DNA from: an uncultured Zetaproteobacteria bacterium
GTDB taxonomy: Bacteria; Pseudomonadota; Zetaproteobacteria; Mariprofundales; Mariprofundaceae
NCBI GenBank assembly: GCA_947311795.1
Contig: CAMZLX010000143.1
Location: 1 to 16,522 of the forward strand
DNA length: 16,522 nucleotides
Direction: 5' to 3'
In this document: positions 1-7,355 of the stretch, in pieces
How the letters are laid out: every line of letters begins with the position of its first letter
Numbering within the stretch: the first letter of the stretch is position 1
Translations under genes and position numbers: made by a program
The notes under the pieces: model-generated
The model's database searches: none
Seen by the model: the letters and a program-made list of their open reading frames with translations, nothing else
What the model was told of the DNA's origin: nothing

Positions 1-113
1 CCTGCAATATCTTCAGCATACATGCGTGCATCCACATGCGTGCTTGCATTAAACGCTTCGACAAAAGCATCCGTTGGTGCTTCAAAACGACCACCCCAAG
101 GTTTATCCGACAT
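1..113 (-). CDS. argH: Argininosuccinate lyase, N-terminal fragment (runs off left edge)
   Basis: Only the first 37 codons are present, read leftward from an ATG at 113-111. The translation starts MSDKPWGGRF and continues with TDAFVEAFNAS and a MYAEDIAG stretch. This matches the well-conserved amino end of argininosuccinate lyase (KxWGGRF, then the FNAS and DIAGS-like elements). The family splits argininosuccinate into arginine and fumarate, the last step of arginine synthesis, in the cytoplasm. A strong AAGGAGG ribosome site lies at 126-120, inside the end of bioB, six bases before the ATG. The start codon overlaps the bioB stop region by 11 bases, so the two genes are probably cotranscribed and translationally coupled. 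The catalytic part lies outside the window, so intactness cannot be judged. Confidence 0.88.
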   Translation of the reverse strand, partial: MSDKPWGGRFEAPTDAFVEAFNASTHVDARMYAEDIA

Positions 114-1134
114 GAGCAACCTCCTTCACATCTTCGTTTCCACCTTCAATGCTATCTTCAACGGCATCCACCATGCGGCGTGATGACGGTGTCGCTTTTT
201 CTTCAGGGCGAATACCCAATTTGGCAAAAAATGCTCTATCTTGTTCTGCTTCATTGTTGCCTGTGGTAAGTAGTTTCTCACCATAAAAAATCGAGTTTGC
301 ACCTGCCAAGAAACACAAGGACTGCATTTCCTCAGACATCACTTCACGTCCAGCAGATAGACGAACATGCGAAGATGGCATAGTAATTCTTGCCACAGCA
401 ATGGTGCGGATAAAATCAAAATTATCCAAATCTTCCACATCAGCCATGGGTGTGCCTTCAACCTTGACCAACATATTAATCGGCACTGATTCAGGGTGTG
501 GCTCCATACGCGCAAGTTGCGCAATCATGCCCGCCCGATTACGAATTGCTTCACCCATACCTACAATGCCACCACAACATACGCTCATGCCCTGTTTACG
601 CACGTTTTTAAGCGTGTCCAAACGCTCTTCATAAGTGCGTGTAGAAATAATGGTTTTATAAAATTCAGGGTCAGAATCAAGGTTGTGATTGTAATAATCC
701 AAACCCGCATCTTTAAGTTTCTTGGCTTGCTCAGCATCCAACATGCCCAAGGTGGCGCAAGCTTCCATATCCATGGCTTTGACTTCACGAATCATATCCA
801 ACACCAAATCAAAAGCTCTGCCTTTGGGTTCGCGCCATGCCGCGCCCATACAAAAGCGCGATGCACCTTTTTCTTTGGCAATTTTCGCAGCCTTCATTAC
901 CTCATCTTTTTTCATCAAAAGCTCGGATTCTAAATCCGTATTGTAGCGCGATGATTGCGGGCAATATTTGCAATCTTCTGGGCAACCACCCGTTTTAATC
1001 GAAAGCAAAGTGGATAGCTGCACTTCATTGGCATCAAAGTTGGCGCGGTGCGCTTGCTGGGCTTGAAACATCAAATCATTAAACGGAAGCGCAAATAACT
1101 TCTCAATTTCTTCAACTGTCCAATCGTAGCGCAT
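103..1134 (-). CDS. bioB: Biotin synthase (radical SAM)
   Basis: BioB inserts sulfur into dethiobiotin to make biotin, using S-adenosylmethionine with a [4Fe-4S] and a [2Fe-2S] cluster. The protein has 343 residues, normal for the family. The radical-SAM motif CPEDCKYC is at about residues 51-58 (C51, C55, C58). Further family blocks are visible: RFCMGAAW, EACATLGML, LDYYNHNLD, SVCCGGIVGMGE, VPINMLVKVEGTP and HVRLSAGRE. The Cys residues in the FCMG, EAC and VCCGG blocks and the Arg of RLSAGRE correspond to the known [2Fe-2S] ligands. I chose the ATG at 1134 because GGAGA (1143-1139) sits four bases before it. An in-frame ATG at 1152 has no good ribosome site and may lie upstream of the transcription start. 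The acidic C-terminal tail is not conserved. No BirA-type biotin operator was recognised. The 3' end overlaps argH. Confidence 0.97.
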   Translation of the reverse strand: MRYDWTVEEIEKLFALPFNDLMFQAQQAHRANFDANEVQLSTLLSIKTGGCPEDCKYCPQSSRYNTDLESELLMKKDEVMKAAKIAKEKGASRFCMGAAWREPKGRAFDLVLDMIREVKAMDMEACATLGMLDAEQAKKLKDAGLDYYNHNLDSDPEFYKTIISTRTYEERLDTLKNVRKQGMSVCCGGIVGMGEAIRNRAGMIAQLARMEPHPESVPINMLVKVEGTPMADVEDLDNFDFIRTIAVARITMPSSHVRLSAGREVMSEEMQSLCFLAGANSIFYGEKLLTTGNNEAEQDRAFFAKLGIRPEEKATPSSRRMVDAVEDSIEGGNEDVKEVAHVG

Positions 1135-1151
1135 ATTTTCTCCAATCTTCA

Positions 1152-1181
1152 TCTATACAATATCCCGCAAGCTAATGGCAA
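1152..1181 (-). promoter_or_regulatory. Candidate sigma70 promoter for bioB
   Basis: Read on the minus strand, a TTGCCA box (1181-1176) is followed after 18 bases by TATAGA (1157-1152). The match to the TTGACA/TATAAT consensus is 5 of 6 and 4 of 6. The predicted start near 1145 would give a leader of only about 11 bases, still containing the GGAGA site. It lies just past the terminator of the preceding gene, as a separate bioB-argH transcription unit would need. This was found by eye only. Confidence 0.35.
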
Positions 1182-1217
1182 GCGAGATGATTGCAAAGCA
1201 AGCATGGTTTAACACAT

Positions 1218-1252
1218 AAAAAAGGCGCTGTTTCACACGAAACAACGCCTTT
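1218..1252 (-). terminator. Rho-independent terminator of the lipase-fadL unit
   Basis: On the minus strand, a 14-base arm (1252-1239) and its complement (1234-1221) form a stem with a single G-U wobble. The loop is four bases (1238-1235), and the T-run corresponds to A residues 1223-1218. The stem core is GGCGTTGTTTC against GAAACAGCGCC. It begins 21 bases after the fadL stop codon and lies before the bioB promoter candidate, so it cleanly separates the two minus-strand units. On the plus strand only three T residues follow the stem, and no plus-strand gene ends here. Confidence 0.9.
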
Positions 1253-1273
1253 ATTGATGACATTATCAGTCTT

Positions 1274-2509
1274 TTAAAACTTATACGTTACGCCACCTGA
1301 TAAAAGGTGAACCTGCCCCGTATATGTGCCGTGATAAGCAGTCTTCGTTGGTGCAGCGGCAATTCTATCATCCAACCAAACATACATATAAGCCAAGTCC
1401 ATGGTTAAATCATCTGAAAAATCATGCCCATAACCCAATGAAATCAATTGCCTATCATTACCAGGTAAACGTGGAGAGAAATCAGTGGGGTTCGTTGGTG
1501 TTGGGTCCGATGTATAACCAGCACGAAGTCGTGTTGATTTGTTCATCTTCCACTCAGCACCTACACGAACAGCAATTGTTGCTTTCCAGTTTTCAGGAAT
1601 CGTTGACGTTGTACCTGTTGCAATATTCAACGTAGAAGGCTCGTAATTAACTTCAATTTTATCAAAAGTCGTCCAGTTAATACGGTCAACCTGAGCACTA
1701 ACCAAAAGGTCTGGTGTAGCTTGATAAGCAACAGACAAGGTCTGTAAATCTGGGAATGTCACCGAAGTTGTCGCATTTGCTCCAATACCATTTAAGCCCA
1801 ATATAGCCAAAGCATCCTGACCAACTGCCGTACCTGTCACATCAACCTTTACAGCTGAACGATAGCTCGCACCAACACTCCATTTGTCAGACTTATACAT
1901 TGCAGCAAAGTTGCCACCAAAACCATCACCTGAGCCACCAATATTCAACGACTGCCCATCCAAATGTACTTTAAACGCATTGTAATACTGTATACCCACA
2001 GCGACAGAAAACGCATCATTGATTTGGTAAGCAATATTAGGGTTAATCAACACGGCCTGAATTTCAGAAAAAGTTACACTATCAGAACCTGCTGCCAATT
2101 CAGAGAAAGGTGCACCCGAACCTGTCCAATCCACTGCCAAACCAAATGGCGCATTGATACCCAAACCATAAGTAATTTTTGAATCATCAGAGCCATAACG
2201 CAAATAAGCTTGAGGCACAACATGCACCCCTTTTTTTGCGGAATAAGTTTGCCCACCTGTTTCGTAGTCATTCAAAGGGTAAATCAAATCCCCACTCACC
2301 GACATACCATTCTCTTGAAATGATAAACCTGCTGGGTTAAACCAGTTGGCTGATGGCGTGTCAGCAATCGCTGAGTATGCATTAGCCATACCCATGGCGC
2401 GTGCACCTTGCTCAGGAATCATAAATCCACTGGCAAAGGCTTGAGTCGTCAACAACGCAGTTGCAACGCAAAAAATAGAAGCTTGTTTAATGTGTTTAGT
2501 ATATTTCAT
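1274..2509 (-). CDS. FadL-like outer-membrane long-chain fatty acid transporter
   Basis: FadL/OmpP1/TodX proteins are outer-membrane beta barrels with an N-terminal plug. They pass long-chain fatty acids and other hydrophobic molecules laterally into the envelope. The 411-residue product starts with a basic-hydrophobic signal peptide, probably cut after AFA (residue 26). It continues with the typical mature amino end (SGFMIPEQGARAMGMANAYSA) and the hallmark NPAGLSF motif at about residues 57-63. Alternating hydrophobic strands fill the rest, and the chain ends in YKF, the terminal aromatic expected for barrel insertion. The ribosome site AGGAGA (2520-2515) is five bases before the ATG and abuts the stop codon of the upstream lipase gene, so the two are almost surely one transcript. 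The substrate cannot be read from sequence. Fatty acid is favoured by the adjacent lipase, although some paralogues carry aromatic hydrocarbons. Confidence 0.92.
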   Translation of the reverse strand: MKYTKHIKQASIFCVATALLTTQAFASGFMIPEQGARAMGMANAYSAIADTPSANWFNPAGLSFQENGMSVSGDLIYPLNDYETGGQTYSAKKGVHVVPQAYLRYGSDDSKITYGLGINAPFGLAVDWTGSGAPFSELAAGSDSVTFSEIQAVLINPNIAYQINDAFSVAVGIQYYNAFKVHLDGQSLNIGGSGDGFGGNFAAMYKSDKWSVGASYRSAVKVDVTGTAVGQDALAILGLNGIGANATTSVTFPDLQTLSVAYQATPDLLVSAQVDRINWTTFDKIEVNYEPSTLNIATGTTSTIPENWKATIAVRVGAEWKMNKSTRLRAGYTSDPTPTNPTDFSPRLPGNDRQLISLGYGHDFSDDLTMDLAYMYVWLDDRIAAAPTKTAYHGTYTGQVHLLSGGVTYKF

Positions 2510-2518
2510 CGTAATCTC

Positions 2519-4717
2519 CTATTGTACCACAGTTGAGGCTGCGTTTGTGCTTGGTAAAGCTGTTGCCCCAATAATCACCGTTGCGCCGCCAAGCAATGCG
2601 CTTCCAAGGTAGTTGGCTGTTTCTGATTGCATTTCCGTAATAATATCTAATCCCAACAAGCTATTTGGGTCGGGTTTTAAGAACGATGAATGCGTACCTT
2701 GCGTGAAGAAGGTAAAACCACTGCCCGCAAAGCCCGTAGGCGCATTACCTACTTGAACACCCAAAGCCCATGGAACACCCGTCACAGGGTCTGCCGCGGC
2801 AGTGGATGTTGCCACTTGTGGCAGGTTAAGTGCAAAGGATAAGTTATCCGTTTGCGCATTAGGCACCACACCATCATTTAATGTTTTAAATAGTAATATA
2901 TTCTTAGCCGATGCTAATGCAGCATAATTTAATGGATCACCATCATCGACTACAGTCTGCGCCGCTACAAAGAATGCATTATAATCAGCCGAACCAACAG
3001 CAACTCCTTTTGCAGCAAGACCTGCGTTGACCACAGGGCTAAATGCTCCAGAACCCTGAAGAATACTCGCATAGTCGCCACCTGGATTTGCTAAAACTAG
3101 CGTTTGAACAGCTGGCTCTACACCTGCAAGAACAGTTCCTAGAATGCCACCATTGGAATGACCAACATAAGATACTGGCGCAGCTCCAACAATCAAATCT
3201 GGTACTGCATCAGCCCCAGGTAGACCAGTTGTATTATTCACCACGTCCATGGTTTGTACCTCTAGCAAACGTGTAAGATGAATTAAATCCGCGACTGACT
3301 GACGAATATTATCCCGTGAAGTAAGCAGCGATGTCAGGTTAAGGTAGTGTTTACCACTGGTATCTGCAATTCCATCAGCACCAGCATCACCTGTTGTATT
3401 GTTGGCAAAATCTATGCCAAAGGTTCTATCGCCATGCAGCACTGCATCGATTGCAATCGTGACTAAACCTGCTTTTGCTAACGTATTAGCAATACCAAAA
3501 ACAGTTGACTTATCCACAGTGAAACCATGTTGGAATATCACAACAGGCCACTTGCCTCCCAGCCCTACTGGAGCAGGCGTATTAGGAACAGTCATAATGA
3601 AAGGAACAGTCTGTACTGATTTTAATGTTGGTGAACCATAACTATCCACTTGGAAAGTTGATGTAAGCGGTGCAGGATCATTGGCATTGGCAGCCGCATC
3701 TAAATAGTAAGGAAGCTTAACGGCACCAACCACCACGCTACCAATTGTATCAAATGATGCTGGGCTAGCTGTATATGCATCAAGCAGGCTTGTATTACCA
3801 CCAGCGGCCAGACCTTGAGCAAAAGGTACAAAAGGAAATGCTCCAAGCTGTGCTGAGCCTGCTGTAATAAAGTTAGCTGGGGCTGTCGCATAGACATCTG
3901 TCAAACTATTCGTTTGAATTTTTGCCAATACTTTACCCAATGTTTGGGTTTTAAACGACCATGCCACAGCAACATCCGCTGGAGGAATGCCAACAGCATT
4001 CCCGATGGCAAGCATCGCTTGTGTAAGTTGACGCAAGCCTTCAAGTTGAAGTGCCGTGGCATCATCACGACCTGGCACTTGGCTAGCCCCAGTCGCATCA
4101 ACAAGAGGGTCAGTGCTTTTAAGTAATGTAAACAGTGCAGAAGGTCGAGCCGCTTCACCTGAAGTCGATTTTAAAGCATTGGTCACAATCACCATATAGT
4201 TGGTGTTTGATTGCAATGCTTTAACAGGTTTAATCACCAATACATTGGGATTCGACGGAGAAGGCAATGCTTTGAAATCAACACCAAAGGTTAGCGGAGC
4301 ACCCGCAAGTCCTGTTGTAGCATAAGCAGCTGGGGGCTGAACAGACGCAGCATAAGGATCTGCTGAAGTTACTGGAAAAACATGTACACTGTACTTATCA
4401 ATGGATGCTGCATCGATGGGCAAGCCAAAGGTTGTTGTAATCGGGGCGACTGTTGAAAAACCATCCAAGGTGTTCATCGCACCTTTGGGGTCTGTAATGT
4501 CAGTAACCTCAACACCACCTGCTGTGATGTTTAAAGTTGCATCTGCTGTACCTGAGAAAAGAATATTATTGGGAAAAGGAATAATACCATCCGTGGTGCT
4601 ATATTTGGCTTCCATGGGTGCTGTGGTACTAATCGTACCAGGGCCGCCATCTTCTGTCCCACACGCTGATAACAGCAATAAACTTCCACCAAGAACTGGC
4701 AATAAAAACTTTTTCAT
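2519..4717 (-). CDS. Surface-type lipoprotein lipase, VolA / Pla-1/cef-like
   Basis: This is a large alpha/beta-hydrolase of the extracellular Pla-1/cef lipase kind, to which the Vibrio cholerae surface lysophospholipase VolA also belongs. From ATG 4717 it has 732 residues. The amino end is a lipoprotein signal with lipobox LLSAC (acylated Cys19, then Gly, so no inner-membrane retention Asp). Residues about 30-370 resemble the bacterial lipase N-terminal domain. The hydrolase part has an oxyanion HG pair (His397-Gly398), the nucleophile elbow GHSNG (519-523, Ser521), a likely acid at Asp615 in KTLNDGVVP and the likely catalytic His676 in GTHSSF. The second of two adjacent ATGs is preferred because GGAGG (4727-4723) lies five bases before it; a longer reading from 4792 would bury the lipoprotein signal. 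The fadL-type gene follows after 9 bases. Exact substrate (triglyceride, lysophospholipid or ester) is not determined. Confidence 0.88.
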   Translation of the reverse strand: MKKFLLPVLGGSLLLLSACGTEDGGPGTISTTAPMEAKYSTTDGIIPFPNNILFSGTADATLNITAGGVEVTDITDPKGAMNTLDGFSTVAPITTTFGLPIDAASIDKYSVHVFPVTSADPYAASVQPPAAYATTGLAGAPLTFGVDFKALPSPSNPNVLVIKPVKALQSNTNYMVIVTNALKSTSGEAARPSALFTLLKSTDPLVDATGASQVPGRDDATALQLEGLRQLTQAMLAIGNAVGIPPADVAVAWSFKTQTLGKVLAKIQTNSLTDVYATAPANFITAGSAQLGAFPFVPFAQGLAAGGNTSLLDAYTASPASFDTIGSVVVGAVKLPYYLDAAANANDPAPLTSTFQVDSYGSPTLKSVQTVPFIMTVPNTPAPVGLGGKWPVVIFQHGFTVDKSTVFGIANTLAKAGLVTIAIDAVLHGDRTFGIDFANNTTGDAGADGIADTSGKHYLNLTSLLTSRDNIRQSVADLIHLTRLLEVQTMDVVNNTTGLPGADAVPDLIVGAAPVSYVGHSNGGILGTVLAGVEPAVQTLVLANPGGDYASILQGSGAFSPVVNAGLAAKGVAVGSADYNAFFVAAQTVVDDGDPLNYAALASAKNILLFKTLNDGVVPNAQTDNLSFALNLPQVATSTAAADPVTGVPWALGVQVGNAPTGFAGSGFTFFTQGTHSSFLKPDPNSLLGLDIITEMQSETANYLGSALLGGATVIIGATALPSTNAASTVVQ

Positions 4718-4771
4718 CATCCCCTCCAACAAAGATAGATTTACAGCAATAAGCTTAAAGAAATTAAGTGA

Positions 4772-4800
4772 TTGATAACTTCGATTTAGCAAACCATAAT
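4772..4800 (+). promoter_or_regulatory. Candidate sigma70 promoter for hemF
   Basis: TTGATA (4772-4777) and CATAAT (4795-4800) are separated by 17 bases, with four and five matches to consensus. Transcription would start near 4807, leaving a leader of about 32 bases with a GAGG ribosome site (4829-4832). No operator palindrome for a known regulator was recognised here. Confidence 0.5.
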
Positions 4801-4821
4801 GCGGAACTCTTTAAATATCAA
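4793..4821 (-). promoter_or_regulatory. Candidate promoter for the lipase-fadL operon
   Basis: On the minus strand TTGATA (4821-4816) is followed after 17 bases by TATGGT (4798-4793). The -35 is good and the -10 weak. It would give a leader of about 70 bases. The -10 overlaps the -10 of the divergent hemF promoter candidate. Visual match only. Confidence 0.25.
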
Positions 4822-4838
4822 TCCAAGCGAGGCTAGCC

Positions 4839-5876
4839 ATGAACCGTATTCCTGCCCAATCAGCACGCGCCAAACAAGCTGTAGACCTTGTGTCTTCTTT
4901 ACAAAGCCGCTTTGTAAAAGGCTTAGAAAAAGCATCGCAACATTTAGGACTTACGCAGACATTTTCGCCCGTGGCATGGGAAAGAGACCAAGGAACACAT
5001 GGCGGCGGCATTCGCTTTGAAACTGCTGATGGTGCCATGATTGGGCGCGGTTCAGTCAATGTGTCCCAAGTACATTATGATGATAACCCAAATAAAAAGC
5101 TTGGCTCTGCCACGGCGATTTCCACCATCATCCACCCCAATAATCCGACTTCGCCGTCTGTTCATATTCATATCAGCTGGACTGAAATGAAAGATGGCAC
5201 TGGTTACTGGCGTTTGATGGCAGACCTCAACCCATCCAACGATAATTTGGATGACAAACAACAGTTTCTTGATGCCTTACAAGCGGCTGCACCCGAACAA
5301 TTTAAAGAAGCGGTTCAACAAGGCGACACTTATTTTTTCATCCCAGTGCTTGAGCGACATCGCGGCATTGCCCACTTTTATTTGGAAGAATACAACACAG
5401 GCGACTTTGAAGCTGATTACAATTTGGCAAAGTCTGTCGGCGAAGCTGCCATTGATACCTATATATCTATATTACAAAACAGCCTTGAACAGAGCAAATC
5501 AGCAAGCGAAGCAGAACAAACCAAGCAGCTTGCCTATCACACACTTTATCTCTTCCAAGTGCTAACACTTGACCGTGGTACAACCACAGGTCTATTGGTA
5601 CACAACCAAAATGACGTGGGTATTATGGGTTCGCTTCCCGCCTATGTTGACCGCGATTTACTGCAATCTTGGGTCTGTGACATGCCCAAACCACAAGACA
5701 AACTATTACAAGGTCTTGTGGATGTGTTGCCGCAAACATCCCCTGCGTTGGTGGATGAAGCGGTCAAACAGCAACTGGCGCAAGTGGTGCGCAGCCATTA
5801 TCAACAACACCCTGAAGCCATCACCATGCAAGCATCTGGGCAGAATATCCCCCCTACCATCAAAAATCACAGCTAA
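4839..5876 (+). CDS. hemF: Divergent oxygen-dependent coproporphyrinogen III oxidase (HemF-like)
   Basis: HemF uses oxygen to decarboxylate two propionates of coproporphyrinogen III, giving protoporphyrinogen IX in haem synthesis. The 345-residue product keeps recognisable family blocks in the right order: WERDQGTHGGG (47-57), a VNVSQVH element (73-79) and a HPNNP block (99-103). These are followed by RHRGIAHFYLEEYN (173-186) and the late LDRGTTTGL segment (244-252), equivalent to the D-R-G-T-x-x-G-L of classical HemF. Much else has drifted. The usual H-P-H-N-P-Y reads HPNNPT, the F-D-L-T-P-Y/F-Y block is replaced by MADLNPSND, and a C-terminal extension of about 50 residues is added. The start is supported by GAGG (4829-4832) six bases before ATG. 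It stands alone, divergent from the lipase operon. The family call is fairly safe; activity as the main haem enzyme is inferred. Confidence 0.8.
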   Translation: MNRIPAQSARAKQAVDLVSSLQSRFVKGLEKASQHLGLTQTFSPVAWERDQGTHGGGIRFETADGAMIGRGSVNVSQVHYDDNPNKKLGSATAISTIIHPNNPTSPSVHIHISWTEMKDGTGYWRLMADLNPSNDNLDDKQQFLDALQAAAPEQFKEAVQQGDTYFFIPVLERHRGIAHFYLEEYNTGDFEADYNLAKSVGEAAIDTYISILQNSLEQSKSASEAEQTKQLAYHTLYLFQVLTLDRGTTTGLLVHNQNDVGIMGSLPAYVDRDLLQSWVCDMPKPQDKLLQGLVDVLPQTSPALVDEAVKQQLAQVVRSHYQQHPEAITMQASGQNIPPTIKNHS

Positions 5877-5897
5877 TATAAAAATATCAAACTAGAC

Positions 5898-5925
5898 TTG
5901 CTTACTTTGTCAGCTAAACTATCAA
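5898..5925 (+). promoter_or_regulatory. Weak candidate promoter for the glmU-glmS operon
   Basis: TTGCTT (5898-5903) and TATCAA (5920-5925) are 16 bases apart in the 84-base gap between hemF and glmU. No terminator hairpin is visible after hemF, so some readthrough from hemF is also possible. Visual match only. Confidence 0.25.
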
Positions 5926-5960
5926 TATATTTCAGAAGTTTTAGATAAGGAAATCTATTT

Positions 5961-7355
5961 ATGTTGCATCATTTTTCTACATTGCAAGTTATCATCCTCG
6001 CCGCTGGCAAAGGCACACGCATGGCTTCCAATCAGCCCAAAGTGCTGCACCAAGTGCTGGGCAAAAGCATGTTGGAACATGTCTTACACACTGCTGAAGA
6101 CTTGCAGCCTGAATCGGTATGTTTGGTGGCTGGTCACGGTATTGAAGAAGTCAAAGCGCATATCGGCGAACCCGAAAACCTATTTTGGGCAGAGCAGAAA
6201 GAACAGTTAGGCACTGGTCATGCCGTGCTTCAAGCTGAAGTTTTGCCTTCTGTTGCCGACACTGTATTGATTGTTTGTGGTGACACACCCCTGCTCACCA
6301 ACGAAACATTAGCCAAACTCATCAAAGCGCATCAAAAACATAAAGCTGTGGTTTCCGTACTTTCAGCTAAAGTGGATAACCCCCAAGGTTATGGTCGCAT
6401 TGTTCGCGATGCCGATAGCAATGTTACCAATATCGTTGAAGAAAAAGATGCCACAGATAAGCAGCGTCAAATTCAAGAGGTTAGCAGCGGTATTTTTTGT
6501 GTGAACCGCGAAGCGCTGTTCTCTTACCTGCACCAAGTGGGTAATGATAATGCACAAGGCGAGTATTATTTGCCTGATATTTTACCACTTGCCTTGGCAG
6601 ATGGTAAGTTGGTTCAAGCCGTCATTATGGATGATAGCTCGGAAATGTTAGGCATTAATGACCGCATTCAATTGTCTCAAGCTGAATCTGTCATGCAACG
6701 CCGCATTCTTAGCGAGTGGCAACAAAAGGGTGTAACCATTGAACAAGCAGAAACGGTGCGCATTGAAGCATCTGTGAATATCGGCATGGATTGCACCATC
6801 AAAGCAGGTACGCAACTGCTGGGCTCCACCCATTTGGGTGATGATTGCACGGTTGGACCTTATGCTGTGCTGCAAAACAGCTGGCTTGCCGATGGGATTA
6901 CCATTGCCCCCTTCTCTCACTTGGAAGAAACAAGCATTGGTGACGATGCAACCGTGGGGCCGTTTGCTCGCCTTCGTCCTGGCGCACGTTTGGATGATAA
7001 AGTAAAAATTGGTAATTTTGTTGAAGTCAAAAAAGCTGTGATTGGACAAGGCAGCAAGGTCAATCATTTGAGTTATATTGGTGACACCATCATGGGCGAA
7101 GATTGTAATATTGGTGCAGGCACGATTACCTGCAACTACGATGGTGCAAACAAACATCAAACCATTATTGGTGATGGTGTGTTTGTGGGTTCAGACACCA
7201 AGCTTGTCGCACCTGTACAAGTCGGTAGCGGTGCAACCATTGGTGCAGGCAGCATTATCACCAAACAAGTGCAGCAAAATGGTTTAACCTTATCAGCGCG
7301 CCCTGAACAACGGCACGTCAAAAACTGGATTCGCCCCAAGAAAGGTGACAAATAA
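5961..7355 (+). CDS. glmU: Bifunctional UDP-GlcNAc pyrophosphorylase / glucosamine-1-phosphate acetyltransferase
   Basis: GlmU acetylates glucosamine-1-phosphate with acetyl-CoA and then couples it to UTP, giving UDP-GlcNAc for peptidoglycan and lipopolysaccharide. The 464-residue length is normal. The N-terminal uridyltransferase carries the nucleotide loop LAAGKGTRM at 13-21, then QLGTGHA, the CGDTPLL metal-binding region, GYGRIVRD, EEKDATDKQRQIQE and NAQGEYYLPDI. The C-terminal left-handed beta-helix shows hexapeptide repeats, GPFARLRPGA, GNFVEVKKA, the acetyltransferase block with the catalytic-type His in KVNHLSYIGD, then GAGTITCNYDGANK and FVGSDT. An AAGGA site (5947-5951) lies nine bases before ATG. 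The stop TAA shares its last A with the glmS ATG (TAATG), so translation is coupled. No missing key residue was seen. Confidence 0.98.
   Translation: MLHHFSTLQVIILAAGKGTRMASNQPKVLHQVLGKSMLEHVLHTAEDLQPESVCLVAGHGIEEVKAHIGEPENLFWAEQKEQLGTGHAVLQAEVLPSVADTVLIVCGDTPLLTNETLAKLIKAHQKHKAVVSVLSAKVDNPQGYGRIVRDADSNVTNIVEEKDATDKQRQIQEVSSGIFCVNREALFSYLHQVGNDNAQGEYYLPDILPLALADGKLVQAVIMDDSSEMLGINDRIQLSQAESVMQRRILSEWQQKGVTIEQAETVRIEASVNIGMDCTIKAGTQLLGSTHLGDDCTVGPYAVLQNSWLADGITIAPFSHLEETSIGDDATVGPFARLRPGARLDDKVKIGNFVEVKKAVIGQGSKVNHLSYIGDTIMGEDCNIGAGTITCNYDGANKHQTIIGDGVFVGSDTKLVAPVQVGSGATIGAGSIITKQVQQNGLTLSARPEQRHVKNWIRPKKGDK

Noticed and set aside
496..933. Open frame of 145 codons on the plus strand
   Set aside because: It lies wholly opposite bioB, whose protein matches its family end to end; the translation has no recognisable domain.
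1135..1217. BirA-type biotin operator upstream of bioB
   Set aside because: No long TTGTAAAC-type inverted repeat is present; TTGTATAG alone is not enough.
4718..4792. Longer lipase reading starting at 4792
   Set aside because: The added 25 residues would put the lipoprotein signal in the interior; the GGAGG site at 4727-4723 fits the ATG at 4717.
5877..5960. Terminator after hemF or regulatory RNA before glmU
   Set aside because: No stable hairpin with a T-run was found in the 84-base gap; only a weak promoter-like pair was kept.
6648..7160. Open frame of 170 codons on the minus strand
   Set aside because: It is the complement of the glmU acetyltransferase repeats; no ribosome site and no domain.
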